A stretch of 64,000 bases of DNA from Paragemmobacter kunshanensis (GTDB lineage Bacteria > Pseudomonadota > Alphaproteobacteria > Rhodobacterales > Rhodobacteraceae): the NCBI RefSeq assembly GCF_011059185.1, contig NZ_JAALFE010000004.1, positions 62,001 through 126,000 of the forward strand, given 5' to 3'. A program made the position numbers and the translations under genes. Positions 7,371-16,025 of the stretch are shown piece by piece. The notes under the pieces were generated by a model. It had not been told where the DNA came from. It made no database searches and was given only the letters and a program-made list of their open reading frames with translations. Position 1 is the first letter of the stretch; every line of letters starts with the position of its first letter.

Positions 7371-9764
7371 ATGCACCTCCCCGCCCCCCTCACCGACTGG
7401 CTCGCGAAAAAAGGCTGGACCCTCCACCCCCACCAGCAGCAAATGCTGGACCGCGCCGCCACCCCCGCCACCCTCCTCATCGCCCCCACAGGCGGCGGCA
7501 AGACGCTGGCAGGCTTCCTCCCCACCCTCGCCGAACTGGGCACCACCCCGCCCCCTGGCCTTCACACCCTCTACATCTCCCCCCTCAAGGCCCTCACCGC
7601 CGACATCCGCCGCAACCTCCGCACCCCCGTCGAAGGCGCCTCCCTCCCCATCCGCATCGAAGACCGCACGGGCGACACCTCCTATACCCAGCGTCGCCGC
7701 CAACGCGCCGACCCGCCGCATATCCTGCTCACCACACCGGAATCCCTCGCCCTCCTCCTCTCCTACGAAGACGCGCCAAAAATCTTCCAATCCCTCCAAC
7801 GGGTTGTGATCGACGAACTCCACGCACTCGCCGAATCCAAACGCGGCGACCAGCTCATGCTGCTCCTCTCCCGCCTCGAATCCCTAAGCCCAAACCTCCG
7901 CCGCGTCGGCCTCTCCGCCACCGTCGAAGACCCGCCCGCGCTGGCCCGCTACCTCTCGCCAACCGCCTGCGACATCCTGCAAGCCGACCCCGGCCCCGAC
8001 CCCGACATCGCCATGCTGGAAACCGAAGCCCCCCCACCGTGGTCCGGGGGCGGCGGCCGCTACGCCATGCGCGCGATCCTCGACGAAGTCCGCCGCCACC
8101 GCACGACCCTCATCTTCCACAACACCCGCGCGCAGGCGGAACTCTTCTTTCACGACCTCTGGCTACAGAACGACGAAGGGCTGCCCATCGGCATCCACCA
8201 CGGCTCCCTCGCCCGCGAACAGCGTGAACGGGTAGAGGCCGCGATGGCCGCCGGACAACTCCGCGCCGTAGTCTGCACAGGCTCACTCGACCTCGGCATC
8301 GACTGGGGCGACGTGGACCTCGTCATCCAGGTCGGCGCGCCCAAGAACGTCAAACGCCTCGTGCAAAGGATCGGCCGCGCCAACCACCGCTACAACGCCC
8401 CCTCCAAGGCCTTGATATTGCCCGCAAACCGCTTCGAAGTGGTCGAATGCCGCGCCGCCCTCGACGCCGTCCGCGACCATACGCTCGACGGCGAACCCCG
8501 CGGCCCCGGCCCGCGCGACGTGCTCTGCCAGCACATCCTGATGACCGCCGCCTCCGGCCCCTTCGACGCTAACGATCTGTTTACCGAAGTTAAGAGAACC
8601 GGCCCCTACACGACCCTCACCCGCCCCGAATTCGACGCCTGCCTCGACTTCTGCGCCACGGGTGGCTACGCCCTCCGCGCCTATGACAAGTGGCAGAGAT
8701 TGCTGGAAAAAAACGGCAGATGGCAACTGCGCGACCCCCGCAACGCCGCCGTCATCCGCCAGAACCTCGGCACCATCATCGACACCGAGACGCTCAAAGT
8801 AAGGTTAAGAAACCGCCTCGGCGGCACGCCCCTCGGCGAAGTCGAGGAAGGCTTCGCCTCCACCCTCACCCCCGGCGACACCTTCCTCATCGGCGGCGAA
8901 ATCGTCCGCTACGAAGGCCTGCGGGAAATGACCGTCGAAGTCACCCGCCAACCGGGCCGCGACCCCAAAGTCGCCACCTTCAACGGCACCAAATTCGCCA
9001 CCTCCACGCTGCTCACCCAGCGAATCCTCGAAATCTTCCAAGCAGATAGCTGGCCCGACCTCCCCGCCCACACCGCCCAATGGCTGGCGCTCCAACGCGA
9101 CGTCTCGCGCCTGCCGCAACCCGACCGCCTGCTGGTGGAAAGCTTCCCCCATGACGGCCGCGAACATCTCTGCATCTACGGCTTCGCGGGTCGCAACGCG
9201 ATGCAGACCCTCGCCCTCCTCGTCACCAAAGTGATGGAAGATCAAGGCCTTGCCCCCTTGGGCTTCACCGCCACCGACTACGCGACGCTCATCTGGTGCC
9301 TCGACCCCGTCACCGACGCCGCCCCCCTCTTCGACCTCGACCGCCTCCGCGAAGGCCTCGAAACATGGCTCGGCGGCAATGCCGTGATGAAACGCACCTT
9401 CCGCGCCACCGCCATCATCGCAGGCCTGATCGAACGATCCCACCAAGGCCGACGGAAAACAGGCCGCCAAGCCACCTTCTCCTCCGACATCCTCTACGAC
9501 ACGCTGCGAAAATACGACCCCGACCACCTGCTGCTGCAAGTCACCCGCGAAGAGGCCGAACGCGGCCTTGTCGACTTCTCCCGCATCGAAGACATGCTCG
9601 CCCGCGTCGGCAACCGCATCGACCTGATCCGCCTGCCCCGCGTCACCCCCCTCGCCGCGCCCCTCTTCCTCGAACCGAACAAGATCCCCATCCATGGCAC
9701 AGGCCGCGAACGCATGGTCGAAGACGCCGCCCGTCGGCTGATGGAGGAAGCAGGCCTCGCCTGA
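7371..9764 (+). CDS. Ligase-associated DEXH-box helicase (Lhr family)
   Basis: A 797-residue superfamily 2 helicase. Visible motifs: Walker A APTGGGKT (38-45), DELH box (148-151), LSATVEDP, and C-terminal helicase motifs CTGSLDLGIDWGDVDLVIQ and QRIGRANHR. The C-terminal half matches the Lhr-core layout (winged helix and beta-barrel region). This branch is found in bacterial DNA-damage clusters with an ATP-dependent DNA ligase, an exonuclease and a PdeM phosphoesterase. Only PdeM is present here, 39 bp downstream and probably co-transcribed; no ligase or exonuclease lies in the flanking sequence. Confidence 0.92.
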   Translation: MHLPAPLTDWLAKKGWTLHPHQQQMLDRAATPATLLIAPTGGGKTLAGFLPTLAELGTTPPPGLHTLYISPLKALTADIRRNLRTPVEGASLPIRIEDRTGDTSYTQRRRQRADPPHILLTTPESLALLLSYEDAPKIFQSLQRVVIDELHALAESKRGDQLMLLLSRLESLSPNLRRVGLSATVEDPPALARYLSPTACDILQADPGPDPDIAMLETEAPPPWSGGGGRYAMRAILDEVRRHRTTLIFHNTRAQAELFFHDLWLQNDEGLPIGIHHGSLAREQRERVEAAMAAGQLRAVVCTGSLDLGIDWGDVDLVIQVGAPKNVKRLVQRIGRANHRYNAPSKALILPANRFEVVECRAALDAVRDHTLDGEPRGPGPRDVLCQHILMTAASGPFDANDLFTEVKRTGPYTTLTRPEFDACLDFCATGGYALRAYDKWQRLLEKNGRWQLRDPRNAAVIRQNLGTIIDTETLKVRLRNRLGGTPLGEVEEGFASTLTPGDTFLIGGEIVRYEGLREMTVEVTRQPGRDPKVATFNGTKFATSTLLTQRILEIFQADSWPDLPAHTAQWLALQRDVSRLPQPDRLLVESFPHDGREHLCIYGFAGRNAMQTLALLVTKVMEDQGLAPLGFTATDYATLIWCLDPVTDAAPLFDLDRLREGLETWLGGNAVMKRTFRATAIIAGLIERSHQGRRKTGRQATFSSDILYDTLRKYDPDHLLLQVTREEAERGLVDFSRIEDMLARVGNRIDLIRLPRVTPLAAPLFLEPNKIPIHGTGRERMVEDAARRLMEEAGLA

Positions 9765-9803
9765 CCCTTGCACCCCCTGCCTGACAAGGGCTAACCACGC
9801 CCC

Positions 9804-10445
9804 ATGCACCACGCCTTCACCCTTGCCGGAGAAATGCTCCACGCCCTCCCCTCCGGCGCGCTTTTCTGGCCCGCCCAATCGCTCCTCTGCGTCTCGGACC
9901 TGCATTTCGGCAAATCCGAACGCCTCGCCCGCCGCGGCGGATCGCTCCTGCCGCCCTATGAAACCCGCGCCACGCTGGAAAAACTCGAGGCCGATATCGA
10001 CCGCACCTCGCCCGCCCGCGTGATCTGCCTCGGCGACAGCTTCGACGACCTCGCCGCCGCCGACGGGCTGGAGGAAGCGGCGCGTTTGCGCCTCGCCCGC
10101 CTGATGGCGGGGCGCGACTGGACATGGATCGAAGGCAACCACGACGCAGGCCCGGTGGAGATCGGCGGCACCCACCGCGCCACCGTGACGCTTCGCCCCC
10201 TGACCTTCCGCCACATCGCGGACCCCTCGCAAAGCGCCGAGATATCAGGCCATTACCACCCCAAGGCCCGCCTGAAAGGCACCGCCCGCCCCTGCTTCCT
10301 GCTGGACGCGCAACGCCTGATCCTGCCCGCCTACGGCACCTATACGGGCGGCCTGCCCACCCACGACAGCGCCCTGCAATCCCTCATGCAAAAGGGCGCG
10401 CTGGCCATCCTCACCGGCCCGCGCGCCCTTCCCATTCCCTTCTGA
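9804..10445 (+). CDS. pdeM: Ligase-associated metallophosphoesterase PdeM
   Basis: A 213-residue calcineurin-like phosphoesterase with all family blocks: SDLHFGK (31-37), GDSFDD (77-82), GNHD (111-114) and GHYHP (149-153), which supply the two-metal centre. It is the usual partner of the Lhr-type helicase upstream and is thought to act in DNA repair; its physiological substrate is not settled. The stop codon is followed directly by two large inverted repeats that separate it from the convergent folD gene. Confidence 0.9.
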   Translation: MHHAFTLAGEMLHALPSGALFWPAQSLLCVSDLHFGKSERLARRGGSLLPPYETRATLEKLEADIDRTSPARVICLGDSFDDLAAADGLEEAARLRLARLMAGRDWTWIEGNHDAGPVEIGGTHRATVTLRPLTFRHIADPSQSAEISGHYHPKARLKGTARPCFLLDAQRLILPAYGTYTGGLPTHDSALQSLMQKGALAILTGPRALPIPF

Positions 10446-10453
10446 AACCCCGT

Positions 10454-10528
10454 CCCGGGCTTGACCCGGGACCTCCCCCAACACCCGCGCCGCCCGCCTG
10501 AAAAGAGAGGCCCCGGGTCAAGCCCGGG
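10454..10528. repeat. Inverted repeat, 17-bp perfect arms
   Basis: Left arm CCCGGGCTTGACCCGGG (10454-10470) and its exact reverse complement at 10512-10528, 41 bp apart. Each arm is itself nearly palindromic. This CCCGGGCTTGACCCGGG-type string is a widespread dispersed repeat in alphaproteobacterial genomes. Here it lies 9 bp after the pdeM stop. Confidence 0.75.
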
Positions 10529-10547
10529 GCGCGTCGTCACCATGCGC

Positions 10548-10606
10548 CGTAGGGCGGGGTTCACCCCGCCATCCGTCGCGAAAGGCGGGGTGAACCCCGC
10601 CCTACG
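10548..10606. repeat. Inverted repeat, 23-bp perfect arms
   Basis: The left arm (10548-10570) begins CGTAGGGCGGGGTTC; the right arm (10584-10606) is its exact reverse complement, with a 13-bp loop. The arms are long enough for a very stable hairpin on either strand, so it may end both convergent transcripts. The right arm contains the folD stop codon (TAG at 10602-10604 on the minus strand). The sequence type is a known dispersed Rhodobacteraceae repeat. Confidence 0.8.
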
Positions 10607-11492
10607 CCGTCAACCCCTCCGGCTCGGCCAGTCCGTTCGCCCGGCAGCAGGCCGTCAGCGTATTGGCCAGCAGGCACGCAATCGTCATCGGCCCCACGCC
10701 GCCCGGAACCGGCGTGATCGCCCCTGCCACCGCTGCCGCGCTGTCGTAATGCACATCACCCACCAGCTTCGCCTTGCCGTCCCGCTCGATCCGGTTGATC
10801 CCCACGTCGATCACCGTCGCCCCCGGCTTCACCATATCGCCCGTGATCATCTCGGGCCGCCCCACGGCAGCGACCAGGATATCCGCCCGCTTGCACACCT
10901 CCGCCAGATCCTTGGTCCGGCTGTGCGCAATCGTCACCGTGCAGCTATCGCCCAGCAAGAGCTGCGCCATCGGCTTGCCCACGATGTTCGACCGCCCCAC
11001 GACCACGGCGTTCAACCCCGCGAGCTTCCCGTGATGATCCCGCAGCATCATCAGGCACCCAAGCGGCGTGCAGGGCACCATCGACTTCTGCCCCGTCCCT
11101 AGCAGGCCAACGTTCGAGATATGGAACCCGTCCACATCCTTGGCAGGCGAAATCCGGTTGATCACCAGCTCGGAATTCAGATGCCCGGGCAGCGGCAATT
11201 GCACCAGAATGCCATGCACCGCCGGATCGGCATTCAGCCTGTCGATCAGCGCCAGCAACTCCGCCTCGCCCGTCTCCGCTGGCAGGCGATGTTCGAAACT
11301 CTCCATCCCCACCTCGATGGTCGAGGCATGCTTGTTGCGCACATAGACCTTCGACGCGGGGTCTTCCCCCACCAGCACCACGGCCAGCCCCGGCGTGATG
11401 CCGTTCTGCTCCTTCAGCCGCGCCACATGCGCCGCCACCTGCGCGCGCACATTGGCGGCGAATGCCTTCCCGTCGATCACCTTGGCAACCAT
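10602..11492 (-). CDS. folD: Bifunctional 5,10-methylene-THF dehydrogenase / methenyl-THF cyclohydrolase
   Basis: A 296-residue FolD that interconverts methylene-, methenyl- and 10-formyl-tetrahydrofolate with NADP. The catalytic set of E. coli FolD is intact at the same positions: Tyr50, Lys54 (YVRNK), Gln98 (VQLPLP) and Asp121 (KDVDGF). The Rossmann part has GRSNIVGKP and the C-terminus [11 protein letters not shown]. It is the last gene of the fhs - chorismate mutase - folD2 - folD operon, 21 bp after folD2. Its last codons and stop fall inside a dispersed inverted repeat. Confidence 0.96.
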   Translation of the reverse strand: MVAKVIDGKAFAANVRAQVAAHVARLKEQNGITPGLAVVLVGEDPASKVYVRNKHASTIEVGMESFEHRLPAETGEAELLALIDRLNADPAVHGILVQLPLPGHLNSELVINRISPAKDVDGFHISNVGLLGTGQKSMVPCTPLGCLMMLRDHHGKLAGLNAVVVGRSNIVGKPMAQLLLGDSCTVTIAHSRTKDLAEVCKRADILVAAVGRPEMITGDMVKPGATVIDVGINRIERDGKAKLVGDVHYDSAAAVAGAITPVPGGVGPMTIACLLANTLTACCRANGLAEPEGLTA

Positions 11493-11513
11493 GTCCCGTT
11501 CCCCTCTGTTATC

Positions 11514-12392
11514 TCAGACCGCCGCGGCAAAGGCCGCGCGGTAATGATCCTTCTGCATCCGTGTCGCCAGCACCGCGTTCTTCATCAGAACCGCTACCGT
11601 CACCGGCCCGACGCCACCGGGCACCGGGGTGATCCACCCCGCCACCTCGGCACAGCTTGCATAATCCGCGTCGCCGACCGTGCGCCCCTCGACCCGGTTG
11701 ATCCCGATGTCGATCAGCGCCGCGCCCGGCTTCAGCATGTTCCCCGTCACCAGCCCCGGCTTGCCCACGGCCACGAAGACCGCATCCGCCGCGCGGCTAT
11801 GCACCGCCACCTGCCGCGTCATGTGGTGGCAGACCGTGACGGTCGCCCCCAGCCCCATCATCAGAAAGGCGATGGGCTTTCCCACGATCTCGGAATGACC
11901 GATCACGCAGACATCCAGCCCTTCCATCTTCAACGGCAGGCTCTTCAATATCTCCACCGCCGCGACCGCCGTGCAGGGGCCCAGCGTCAGGTCGTTATAG
12001 ACGATGTTCCCGATGGAGGAGGGATGCATCCCCTCCACATCCTTGATCGGATGCACCGCCTTCTGCAGCGCCTTCACGGGGATATGCGCGGGCAGGGGCC
12101 GCTGGATGATGATCCCGTTCACCCGCGGATCGGCATTCAGCCCCGCCAGCACGCCCGTCAACTGCTCCAGAGAAATCGTCTCGGGATAGTTCCGCGCCTC
12201 GAAGGCCACGCCCGCCGCTTCGGCCTGGCGCTGCTGGTTGCGCACGTAAAGCTCCGCCGCCGCCACATCGCCCACCGAGATCGACACCAGCCGCGGCGCC
12301 CAGCCCGCAGCCTCAAGCTCGCCCGCCTCGGCCCGGATCTCGGCCATCATCCGCGCCGCTATGCCCTTGCCGTCGATCACCGTGGCCGTCAT
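11514..12392 (-). CDS. FolD paralogue with altered catalytic site
   Basis: A 292-residue FolD-family protein starting MTATVIDGKG; the longer open frame (to 12488) would overlap the chorismate mutase gene and lacks family support. The fold is complete (GHSEIVGKP for the nucleotide site, [11 protein letters not shown] at the end), but against FolD the catalytic Lys is Gln53 (YVRNQ) and the Asp is Glu120 (KDVEGM); Gln97 is kept. In human and E. coli FolD the Lys is needed for the cyclohydrolase, and a Lys-to-Gln change leaves the dehydrogenase active. So this protein is probably a dehydrogenase only, or has a new substrate. It lies between chorismate mutase and true folD. Confidence 0.9.
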   Translation of the reverse strand: MTATVIDGKGIAARMMAEIRAEAGELEAAGWAPRLVSISVGDVAAAELYVRNQQRQAEAAGVAFEARNYPETISLEQLTGVLAGLNADPRVNGIIIQRPLPAHIPVKALQKAVHPIKDVEGMHPSSIGNIVYNDLTLGPCTAVAAVEILKSLPLKMEGLDVCVIGHSEIVGKPIAFLMMGLGATVTVCHHMTRQVAVHSRAADAVFVAVGKPGLVTGNMLKPGAALIDIGINRVEGRTVGDADYASCAEVAGWITPVPGGVGPVTVAVLMKNAVLATRMQKDHYRAAFAAAV

Positions 12393-12427
12393 CCGCCTTC
12401 GCCCTTCCGCATCGGTCAGGCCCTGCG

Positions 12428-12724
12428 TCAGCCCTTCCGCAAATGGTCTTCCTCGCGCTCGATCGACCAGTCGATCAGCTTGCGCCACAGCTTTTCCAGC
12501 TTGTCTGGCGGCAAGCCCTGCGCCTCTGCATGACGCCGCACATTGGCCACGACCTGCTCCACCCGATCGTCGATCCGCGCGGGCAGGCCCACCTGTTCCT
12601 TGATCGCGGCGGCACGGTCGATATAGGCGGTCCGCTCTGCGAACATCGCCACCAGCGCCTCGTCCAGCCGATCAATCTCGGCCCGGATATCGGCCATCGT
12701 CATGCAGTCTTCCGGCCTCTTCAT
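12428..12724 (-). CDS. Chorismate mutase, AroQ type
   Basis: A 98-residue all-helical chorismate mutase: DIRAEIDRLDEALVAMFAERTAYI for the first helix, then RIDDRVEQVV and a last helix ending near WSIEREED. Enzymes of this type turn chorismate into prephenate for phenylalanine and tyrosine. It stands alone, not fused to prephenate dehydratase. It sits inside the folate one-carbon operon, 35 bp before folD2 and 69 bp after fhs. Met8 (12703) is an alternative start. Confidence 0.9.
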   Translation of the reverse strand: MKRPEDCMTMADIRAEIDRLDEALVAMFAERTAYIDRAAAIKEQVGLPARIDDRVEQVVANVRRHAEAQGLPPDKLEKLWRKLIDWSIEREEDHLRKG

Positions 12725-12743
12725 GCCTCGCCCCCTTTCAGGA

Positions 12744-12765
12744 TGGCCCCCATGTAAGGGGGCCA
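12744..12765 (-). other. Intercistronic stem-loop between fhs and chorismate mutase
   Basis: A perfect inverted repeat TGGCCCCC / GGGGGCCA with a 6-nt loop, in the 69-bp gap between the chorismate mutase start and the fhs stop. No T-run follows on the minus strand, so it is more likely an mRNA-stabilising or processing hairpin than a full terminator. Being upstream of the mutase start it may lower downstream expression. Confidence 0.5.
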
Positions 12766-12793
12766 GCCCGAAAGGGCAACGCGACAGATCGCT

Positions 12794-14470
12794 TTAGAAC
12801 AGGCCCTCGACATGGCCCGCGTCGTTCAGCCGGATCACTTCCGCCGACGGCACCTTGGGCAGGCCCGGCATCGTCATGATCTCGCCGCAGATCGCGACGA
12901 TGAAGCCCGCACCCGCCGACAGCCGCACTTCCCGCACCGGCACCGAATGGCCCGTGGGCGCACCGCGCACCGACGGATCGGTGGTGAAGGAATACTGGGT
13001 CTTGGCCACGCAGATCGGCAGGTTGCCGTAACCCGCCGCTTCCCAGGCCTTCAGCTGATCACGGATCGACTTGTCGGCGATCACCTCATCCGCGTGATAG
13101 ATGCGCTTGGCGATGGTCTCCAGCTTCTGGAACAGCGGCATGTCATCGGGATAGAGCGGCGCAAAATTCGCAGCCCCCGATTCCGCCAGCTGCACCACCT
13201 TATGCGCCAGATCCTCGATCCCCGCCGAGCCATTCGCCCAGTGCTTGCACAGGATCGCCTCTGCGCCCTGTTCGGCCACATAGGCCTTCACGGCGGCCAC
13301 TTCGGCATCGGTGTCGCTGTAGAAGTGGTTTATCGCCACGACCACCGGCACGCCAAAGCTCTTCACGTTGGCGATATGGCGGCCAAGGTTCGGGCAGCCC
13401 TTCTTGACCGCATCGACATTCTCGGTCCCCAGATCGGCCTTCGCCACGCCCCCGTTCATCTTCATCGCGCGGACCGTGGCCACGATCACCGCCGCCGACG
13501 GCTTCAGCCCGGCCTTGCGGCACTTGATGTCGAAGAACTTCTCGGCGCCAAGGTCCGCCCCGAAACCGGCTTCGGTCACGACATATTCACCCAGCTTCAG
13601 CGCCGTCTTGGTCGCGATGACCGAGTTGCAGCCATGCGCGATATTCGCGAACGGGCCGCCATGCACGAAGGCCGGGTTGTTCTCCAGCGTCTGCACGAGG
13701 TTCGGCTGCATCGCATCCTTCAGCAGGACGGTCATCGCGCCATCGGCCTTGATGTCGCGGCAATAGACCGGCTTCTTGTCGCGGGTATAGGCGACCACGA
13801 TATCGCCAAGCCGCTTCTGCAGGTCTTCAAGGTCATTGGACAGGCACAGGATCGCCATGACTTCCGACGCCACGGTGATGTCGAACCCGGTCTGGCGCGG
13901 GAAGCCGTTGGCCACGCCGCCAAGGCTCACCACGATATCGCGCAGCGCGCGGTCGTTCATGTCCATCACGCGGCGCCAGGCCACGCGGCGCTCGTCGATG
14001 TCCAGGCTGTTGCCCCAGTAGATGTGGTTGTCGATCATCGCCGACAGCAGGTTGTGCGCAGAGGTGATCGCGTGGAAGTCGCCGGTGAAGTGAAGGTTCA
14101 TCTCCTCCATCGGCACGACCTGCGCGTAACCGCCGCCCGCAGCACCCCCCTTCATCCCGAAATTCGGGCCGAGGCTGGCCTCACGGATGCAGATCACCGC
14201 CTTCTTGCCGATGCGGTTCAGCCCGTCGCCCAGACCGACCGTGGTGGTCGTCTTGCCTTCGCCCGCCGGTGTCGGGTTGATCGCGGTCACAAGGATCAGC
14301 TTGCCGTCCTTCTTGCCGGAAAGCGATTTGATGAACTCCTGGCTCACCTTCGCCTTGTCATGGCCGTAGGGCAGCAGATGCTCCGACGGGATGCCAAGTT
14401 TCGAACCGATCTCCATGATCGGCTTCTTCTTGGCTTCGCGTGCAATTTCGATGTCGGTTTTGAAGGCCAT
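12794..14470 (-). CDS. fhs: Formate-tetrahydrofolate ligase
   Basis: A 558-residue formyl-THF synthetase that makes 10-formyl-THF from formate, ATP and THF. The P-loop is seen in [18 protein letters not shown], and the family blocks [21 protein letters not shown]-like and [13 protein letters not shown] are present. The start [10 protein letters not shown] at 14470 has GGGAG about 8 nt upstream; the open frame runs 12 codons longer without support. With folD and folD2 downstream it links formate to the whole C1-folate pool, useful for oxidising methyl groups. Confidence 0.96.
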   Translation of the reverse strand: MAFKTDIEIAREAKKKPIMEIGSKLGIPSEHLLPYGHDKAKVSQEFIKSLSGKKDGKLILVTAINPTPAGEGKTTTTVGLGDGLNRIGKKAVICIREASLGPNFGMKGGAAGGGYAQVVPMEEMNLHFTGDFHAITSAHNLLSAMIDNHIYWGNSLDIDERRVAWRRVMDMNDRALRDIVVSLGGVANGFPRQTGFDITVASEVMAILCLSNDLEDLQKRLGDIVVAYTRDKKPVYCRDIKADGAMTVLLKDAMQPNLVQTLENNPAFVHGGPFANIAHGCNSVIATKTALKLGEYVVTEAGFGADLGAEKFFDIKCRKAGLKPSAAVIVATVRAMKMNGGVAKADLGTENVDAVKKGCPNLGRHIANVKSFGVPVVVAINHFYSDTDAEVAAVKAYVAEQGAEAILCKHWANGSAGIEDLAHKVVQLAESGAANFAPLYPDDMPLFQKLETIAKRIYHADEVIADKSIRDQLKAWEAAGYGNLPICVAKTQYSFTTDPSVRGAPTGHSVPVREVRLSAGAGFIVAICGEIMTMPGLPKVPSAEVIRLNDAGHVEGLF

Positions 14471-14580
14471 GTCCCAGCTCCCGTTGCGGGGTTCTTCCCC
14501 GTTCATGACCTGATACCGACATGCAAGCCCGTTGAGAGTGGCTTTTCCGACCTTTTCGGCCCCAGATTCGCCAGCCTGCG

Positions 14581-14594
14581 TTTCCTATCGGAAA
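14581..14594. promoter_or_regulatory. Palindrome upstream of fhs, possible operator
   Basis: TTTCCTATCGGAAA, a 5+4+5 inverted repeat, 111 bp upstream of the fhs start. A partial third repeat, GGGAAAC, lies at 14610-14616. The 180-bp gap holds no gene and must contain the fhs promoter. No regulator can be assigned. Confidence 0.35.
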
Positions 14595-14650
14595 TAATCG
14601 AACACTGCTGGGAAACTTGCCTCTGACAGTCGCCTTTTTCCGACACGCGA

Positions 14651-15250
14651 TCACGCCCGCCGGGCTGTCTCCAGATGCGCCCAGACCGGCTGATCGGGGA
14701 TATGCAGGCGGATGGATTCGCCCAGGGCAAAGCTGCCTTCGCGCTCTACCCAGGCGGTGATCCCGCGCCGCCCCGCCGCCGCGGCCTTGAACTTGCCGCC
14801 GAAACCGGGATGGCGCGCCTCGATGGGGCGGGCGGGCAGGTGGCAGGGCCGGTTCTCGATATCCACCACCAGCGTCGCGCCGCCTTCGGCCTGCAACCGG
14901 CTGCCCGGCGGCAGATGGCTGAAATCGGGGATGCCCTCGATCACCATGCTGGCCCCGACCAGCGCCGGATCCAGCCGCTCCAGCCCCATCTTCGCCGCGA
15001 TGGCCACCAGATCCTCGGCCGCCAGCACCGAGAACTGCCGCGTGTTCCGGATCGTCGTTCCCTTGGGATATTGCGCCACCACCCGGCTGCAAGAGGGGCG
15101 CGTCAGCCCGCCATGCGCCTCGCCCTCGGGTCCGGCAAAGCTGGCCGCCATGCGCTCGACCGGCTCGGCCTCCAGCGCGGCATCACGGTCGCGGACAAGA
15201 CCCAGCCAGGTGATGCGGCCAGTGAATGCAGTCGGCTTCAGGACAGTCAT
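14651..15250 (-). CDS. MOSC-domain protein
   Basis: A 199-residue protein of the MOSC superfamily (the C-terminal domain of molybdenum-cofactor sulfurases and of YiiM-like proteins). Support: an early Gly-rich strand, SCSRVVAQYPKGTTIRNTRQFSVL, then NRPCHLPARPIEARHPGFGGKFKAAAAGRRGITAWV. Such proteins handle sulfur on the molybdenum cofactor or reduce hydroxylated bases; the exact role here is unknown. Its start overlaps the stop of the methyltransferase gene by one base (TGATG), so the two are coupled. Confidence 0.85.
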   Translation of the reverse strand: MTVLKPTAFTGRITWLGLVRDRDAALEAEPVERMAASFAGPEGEAHGGLTRPSCSRVVAQYPKGTTIRNTRQFSVLAAEDLVAIAAKMGLERLDPALVGASMVIEGIPDFSHLPPGSRLQAEGGATLVVDIENRPCHLPARPIEARHPGFGGKFKAAAAGRRGITAWVEREGSFALGESIRLHIPDQPVWAHLETARRA

Positions 15251-16023
15251 CAGACACCCAGGATCAGAAAGACGCGGCGGAAGGGAAACAGCACCGATCC
15301 ATCCTGCTGCAACGGATAGGCCGCAGCAAGCGCCTCGTCATAGGCCGCCACAAAGCGCGCCAACTCTGCCGCATCCAGCCGCGCCGCGAAGGGGCGCATC
15401 ACCGTGCTTTCCGTGAACCGCCGCACCGGATGGCCCTGCTCCGCCGGATCCAGCCGCTGCACATAGTCCGTCTCCCAGGCCGTCACCTGCCCCAGGGGCG
15501 CCAGCATCGCCCAATAGGCCTGCGCCCGGTCAACCGGCGGGCGCCACTGGCTGAAATCGAAGCGGTCGGGAAACATCCCCTGCGCAATATCGCGCAGAAA
15601 GCGGTGGGACGGCGCGTTGAACTGCCGCGGCATCTGGATCGCCAGCACCCCCCCGGGAACCAGACACCCCGCCAGCCGCGGCATCAGCCCGGCATGATCC
15701 CCCAGCCATTGCAGCACGGCATTGGAAAAGATCAGCGCCACAGGCGCCTCGGGCTGCCAGGTCGCGATATCGGCCCCCTGCAGCGCATCATAGCCCCGCG
15801 CCTGTTCCAGCATCGCGGGCGAGGCATCCACCCCCACCAGCCGCCGCTCGGGGAAGCGCGCGCGCAAGGCCCGCGCCGCCGCCCCGTCGCCGCAGCCCAG
15901 ATCCACCACCGCGCCCTCCGGCAGGTCCGGCACCTGCGCCAGCAGGTCCAGCGCAGGCCGCAAACGAAGACCCCGGAACCGTCCATAGGTTCCGGGGTCC
16001 CAATCTGTTCCGCCCAGGGCCAA
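15250..16023 (-). CDS. tam: Trans-aconitate 2-methyltransferase-like enzyme
   Basis: A 257-residue SAM-dependent methyltransferase. SAM motif I DLGCGDG is at 41-47, with VGVDASPAMLEQAR after it. Segments ATWQPEAPVALIFSNAVLQWLGDH and GGVLAIQMPRQFNAPSH match E. coli Tam, which methylates trans-aconitate that escapes from the citric acid cycle. It begins 2 bp after the ftsH stop and overlaps the MOSC gene by one base. Confidence 0.85.
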   Translation of the reverse strand: MALGGTDWDPGTYGRFRGLRLRPALDLLAQVPDLPEGAVVDLGCGDGAAARALRARFPERRLVGVDASPAMLEQARGYDALQGADIATWQPEAPVALIFSNAVLQWLGDHAGLMPRLAGCLVPGGVLAIQMPRQFNAPSHRFLRDIAQGMFPDRFDFSQWRPPVDRAQAYWAMLAPLGQVTAWETDYVQRLDPAEQGHPVRRFTESTVMRPFAARLDAAELARFVAAYDEALAAAYPLQQDGSVLFPFRRVFLILGV

Positions 16024-16025
16024 GG

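Noticed and set aside
6064-7809. 581-codon plus-strand open frame reaching into the helicase gene
   Set aside because: Runs antisense to ymdB, crosses the palindrome and continues out of frame in the helicase gene. Low-complexity Pro/Ser/Thr composition.
8805-10232. 475-codon minus-strand open frame
   Set aside because: Shadow of the helicase and pdeM genes; Gly/Ala/Glu/Val-rich with no domain.
12812-14626. 604-codon plus-strand open frame
   Set aside because: Antisense to fhs, whose P-loop and family blocks are certain. No ribosome binding site or domain on this strand.
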